Part shown: positions 61,594 to 64,000 of the stretch, in pieces | How positions within the stretch are numbered: the first letter of the stretch is position 1 | How the letters are laid out: each line of letters begins with the position of its first letter | Origin: Bacteroidota bacterium | Lineage (GTDB): Bacteria > Bacteroidota > Ignavibacteria > Palsa-1295 | Direction: 5' to 3' | Assembly (NCBI GenBank): GCA_021324735.1 | Contig: JAJPIO010000004.1 | Span: 62,001 to 126,000 of the forward strand | DNA length: 64,000 nucleotides | Notes under the pieces: model-generated | Seen by the model: the letters and a program-made list of their open reading frames with translations, nothing else | Databases searched by the model: none | What the model was told of the DNA's origin: nothing | Position numbers and translations under genes: made by a program

Positions 61594-63494
61594 GCGATTG
61601 AATCACGTTTTAGCTCGGCAAGTCTAATCTTAATGGGATTCTCAAGAGTGGTATCAGAATAGGAGCTAAAATAGAATTTTTGAAAGCCAGCATAATCGTC
61701 TTCCAACTCGGAGAGAGCGCGCGTTGCAAGATAATCCTTGTTATACTCAGCAATGATTTGCTCGTAAAGAGGAAGTCGCGTGTGGTTGCCTGCAGCGGTG
61801 AACCGCCTGGCGAGCTCATTCATCATCGACTTATTGTAAGTTACCAATCGAGCGGTCTCCCATAAGCCAAGATCCGGAATTTCAAATGCGATAATGTCAG
61901 CGGAGAGCGGATCAGGCAACTTATTAACAACATCGAGGATCACAAAATCGACGTGACGTTTTCGAAGATAGTCCTCGGTTGCATGTTTTTCGTGCCCAAT
62001 ACGCCCCCTCGTATCGATCGCTGAATGAGCGATTTCCGAATCTGTTAAACCGTATTCGTTAATACACGTTGCGAAGTTAGCATAGTATGCGCTCATATTA
62101 TGAGCACCAGGGATCGCAACGGTCACAGATAACCCTTGAAAGAAAGGCTCAAGGTATTTTGCAATTTCCGAATAGATATCCATCGTGCCACGGTATGCAC
62201 CATTGATGTAAAAGTGGTCGTAGTAGTAGACCCAGCGTTCATCGGCAATTCCTCGAGTAGAGCCTTCTCCTTTTAGATCCCAATTTTCAATACGCTGATT
62301 CGCCTCATTAAAGTGAAAAAGTACATTGTCACGCAGTGAGTTCTCGACAAGAACCCCTGCAATGATCATCGATACAATTACTATTTGATACCGCTTTAAA
62401 TGATTCGGCAATCGCTCGATCGCCTCCTCCAAGACAAAAGCCATCAAGGGCACGACTGGAATAATGAAGCGAGCAAACATGAAATCGCCGCCAGTACGAG
62501 CCACAAATATTGAAAGATATACGAGACTTGCAATGCCCGCAACGACAACCGCAGAGCCTCGTTCCGGTTCAGCAGAACGCTCCCTGCGTTGGGACCGCAA
62601 TAAAATTCCGACACCAATTAGAAGGCTCAATCCTTGTATGAAGTATACTCGGAAATAAAGCCATATATAATAGACGCCTTGCTCGAAGTAAGAGTAACCG
62701 GCAGACTTGGCATAGTAGGTTAACGGCAGAATATCACCATAATAATATTTCTTCCAAAGCAGATAAGGCACTCCAATTATCACAGATGGAAGTAAAATCA
62801 TAAGTACCTCCTTTGCTGCGCTCTTTAATGTTCTGCTTCGTACACCTCGTGCAAAGAACAAACAGCATGCAGTAAGAGTAAAGAGTACTCCGTCGGGCCG
62901 AGTGAGTGCAACAAGCACTAGAATAAACCCTGCAATAAGAAGACGTACATTCTCCTTATATTTTGAATAAAACCAAACATAGAATGCGGCAAGAATAAGA
63001 AAAGCATACAAAGAAGTCTCAAGACCGCCACTCGCCCAAACCGCTGCATCATAACTAAGAGCTACTATTACAGCTACCACCGGAATCCAAACGCGTTTCG
63101 ACGTTCCGCGCTCTTGAACAGAAATTAGAAGCAAGAGAATAAGTAATCCGGTATAGGCCGCTATTCCCAACCAGATACTTGCATCAACCGGATCGAAACC
63201 TAAATATCTTGCTCCGGAAAGCAATAATAGCCAAAGGAAATGAGTATAACCTTCAACTCGCTCACCTACATTATAGACCAGCCCTTTCCCTGCCGTAAAA
63301 TTTTGTACGTAACGTGTAGTAATAAACGCGTCATCCGATATCCAGCGTAAACCGACTGCATGCCATACACCGATAATTAATACTACAATCGAAATGATCC
63401 AATTAAGGGGTGAATAGGAAAACGCAGGGCTATCTTTGCGCCACGTTTCCGATCCACGCTTCGAAGTTGACCTCTTCTTTAATGCTTTCGACAT
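61575..63494 (-). CDS. Polytopic glycosyltransferase (GT-C/GT39-like)
   Basis: A 639-residue protein with about 11 helices in the first 400 residues and a long soluble C-terminus. The first external loop has the catalytic-type ISDDAFITTRYVQNFTAGKG, the acidic pair typical for GT-C enzymes that use polyprenyl-phosphate sugars, then GLVYNVGERVEGYTHFLWLLLL, shared with arabinofuranosyl/mannosyltransferase-like members. The soluble part includes AYYANFATCINEYGLTDSEIAH and DFVILDVVNKLP. Basic N-terminal tail (KALKKRSTSKRGSETWRKD). Sugar and acceptor are unknown. Downstream of the DUF2279 gene by 51 bases. Confidence 0.8.
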   Translation of the reverse strand: MSKALKKRSTSKRGSETWRKDSPAFSYSPLNWIISIVVLIIGVWHAVGLRWISDDAFITTRYVQNFTAGKGLVYNVGERVEGYTHFLWLLLLSGARYLGFDPVDASIWLGIAAYTGLLILLLLISVQERGTSKRVWIPVVAVIVALSYDAAVWASGGLETSLYAFLILAAFYVWFYSKYKENVRLLIAGFILVLVALTRPDGVLFTLTACCLFFARGVRSRTLKSAAKEVLMILLPSVIIGVPYLLWKKYYYGDILPLTYYAKSAGYSYFEQGVYYIWLYFRVYFIQGLSLLIGVGILLRSQRRERSAEPERGSAVVVAGIASLVYLSIFVARTGGDFMFARFIIPVVPLMAFVLEEAIERLPNHLKRYQIVIVSMIIAGVLVENSLRDNVLFHFNEANQRIENWDLKGEGSTRGIADERWVYYYDHFYINGAYRGTMDIYSEIAKYLEPFFQGLSVTVAIPGAHNMSAYYANFATCINEYGLTDSEIAHSAIDTRGRIGHEKHATEDYLRKRHVDFVILDVVNKLPDPLSADIIAFEIPDLGLWETARLVTYNKSMMNELARRFTAAGNHTRLPLYEQIIAEYNKDYLATRALSELEDDYAGFQKFYFSSYSDTTLENPIKIRLAELKRDSIAHRPVS

Positions 63495-63545
63495 AGATCC
63501 TGTACAACTTCCAAGCTACTTCAAGAGTGGCACTTCGATATGTTT

Positions 63546-64000
63546 CTATCCGATCGTCATCTTGAACGGGAAAAGAATAAAGAATCGATGTTCGGGACTG
63601 ATCTCGTATGCGGGCGCCGGGAAATGCCAATAGTCTAAGCTATGACGCACGAAATTCCAGATGCCGGATGACGATTCGGGAATGATCTTCGAGAAATCGT
63701 AATCGAGCGAGACGAGCCACGTGAGGAAATGAAGATCGTAAATGTCGTGTCCGGGCCGGGTATCGATCGGTCCGAGGCCAGTACCGGAAAGCCCGACCGC
63801 GAGGTTCAGCCATTTGGGCCACCAGGGATTTAGTCCGGCATCTTTCATCATCGAGTGAACGTCCGCGCTCATCCAATAGGATTGTCCCGTATAGTCCTCG
63901 ATGAACGTGAGCTTCTCTCCCATCGCATCCGGCTGATTGTTGAGGTATTTATCACTCGGGAAATACGACCACTTGTATTTGAAATATTTAAAGAACGGCA
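63546..64000 (-). CDS. DUF2279/YfiM-like protein, C-terminal part (cut by window edge)
   Basis: The last 151 codons of a gene that continues past the right edge; the reading frame is open to base 64000. It reads ...FFKYFKYKWSYFPSDKYLNN, then DYTGQSYWMSADVHSMMK, NPWWPKWLNLAVGLSGTGLGP and LVSLDYDFSKII, ending FFILFPFKMTIG. The PSD-x-Y, DYTGQSYW and PKWLNLAVG motifs are typical of the DUF2279 family of predicted periplasmic/outer-membrane proteins in Bacteroidota. Function is unknown. Confidence 0.75.
   Translation of the reverse strand, partial: PFFKYFKYKWSYFPSDKYLNNQPDAMGEKLTFIEDYTGQSYWMSADVHSMMKDAGLNPWWPKWLNLAVGLSGTGLGPIDTRPGHDIYDLHFLTWLVSLDYDFSKIIPESSSGIWNFVRHSLDYWHFPAPAYEISPEHRFFILFPFKMTIG

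Noticed and set aside
63430-63630. A 66-codon minus-strand frame between the polytopic glycosyltransferase and the DUF2279 gene
   Set aside because: It overlaps both real genes in another frame and has no features of its own.
1-64000. CRISPR array, tRNA or rRNA genes, insertion sequence or prophage
   Set aside because: No regularly spaced direct repeats, no tRNA-like clover-leaf with a GTTCRANNC arm, no transposase, integrase or phage structural gene was seen on either strand.

Overview
The window is one continuous stretch of chromosome (no prophage, plasmid functions, rRNA, tRNA or CRISPR array seen). Type IX secretion components (a PorU-like sortase next to PorV), at least three large exported proteins ending in a type IX-style C-terminal domain, several porin or beta-barrel type proteins, many lipoproteins and frequent TTG/GTG starts with weak Shine-Dalgarno sequences point to the Bacteroidota/Chlorobiota (FCB) group. 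The dispersed hairpin repeats and HYDIN-like exported proteins would suit an Ignavibacteria- or Kapabacteria-like lineage, but that finer placement is inference.

Layout. 1-7.5 kb (mostly minus strand): rho (cut by the edge), folC-recN, rplS, and an AlgI-type MBOAT/SGNH acyl-transfer pair. 7.6-15 kb (plus): TraB/GumN-like protein, porU, porV and a membrane protein. 15-25 kb: YdeI-like protein, membrane transglutaminase-like protein, recG, divergent rnr, then a minus-strand group of an outer-membrane barrel, a LOG-family enzyme and rlmB. 25-27 kb: a lipoprotein gene bracketed by three copies of a hairpin-rich dispersed repeat. 27-29.3 kb: dxr, a zinc-ribbon/Tudor-like protein and rpsU. 29.4-35.5 kb: two tandem, paralogous giant secreted proteins with different heads. 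35.5-40.2 kb: valS, MgtC-family protein and a glycosyltransferase. 40.5-42.2 kb: a small stress-type cluster (KGG protein, DUF892/YciE-like protein and two unknown small hydrophilic proteins). 42.2-45.5 kb: two OmpH/Skp chaperones followed by a SLOG-like protein with two pairs of membrane helices. 45.8-49.5 kb: a lipoprotein and a large Asp-box propeller protein. 49.5-64 kb: surface-glycan genes (two polytopic glycosyltransferases, GT9, two acyltransferase-3 enzymes) interspersed with map-secY-rplO, lipoproteins, a DUF998 membrane protein and the end of a DUF2279 protein.

How it fits together. The housekeeping genes (rho, recN, recG, rnr, rplS, rpsU, rplO, secY, valS, map, dxr, folC, rlmB) are scattered as singles or short groups, so operon structure is loose; rplO-secY-map has lost its usual ribosomal-protein neighbours and is flanked on both sides by copies of one intergenic repeat. 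A common theme is building the envelope: SecY exports proteins, OmpH/Skp chaperones may help outer-membrane proteins fold, PorU/PorV process and anchor type IX cargo, and the glycosyl- and acyltransferases decorate the surface.

The best candidates for something not well described are the SLOG-like/4-helix membrane protein (42238-44088), the 60-residue twin-arginine lipopeptide gene abutting a GT9 gene (58783-60170), the unidentified structured stretch at 1261-1445, and the hairpin repeat family around 25-26.7 kb.
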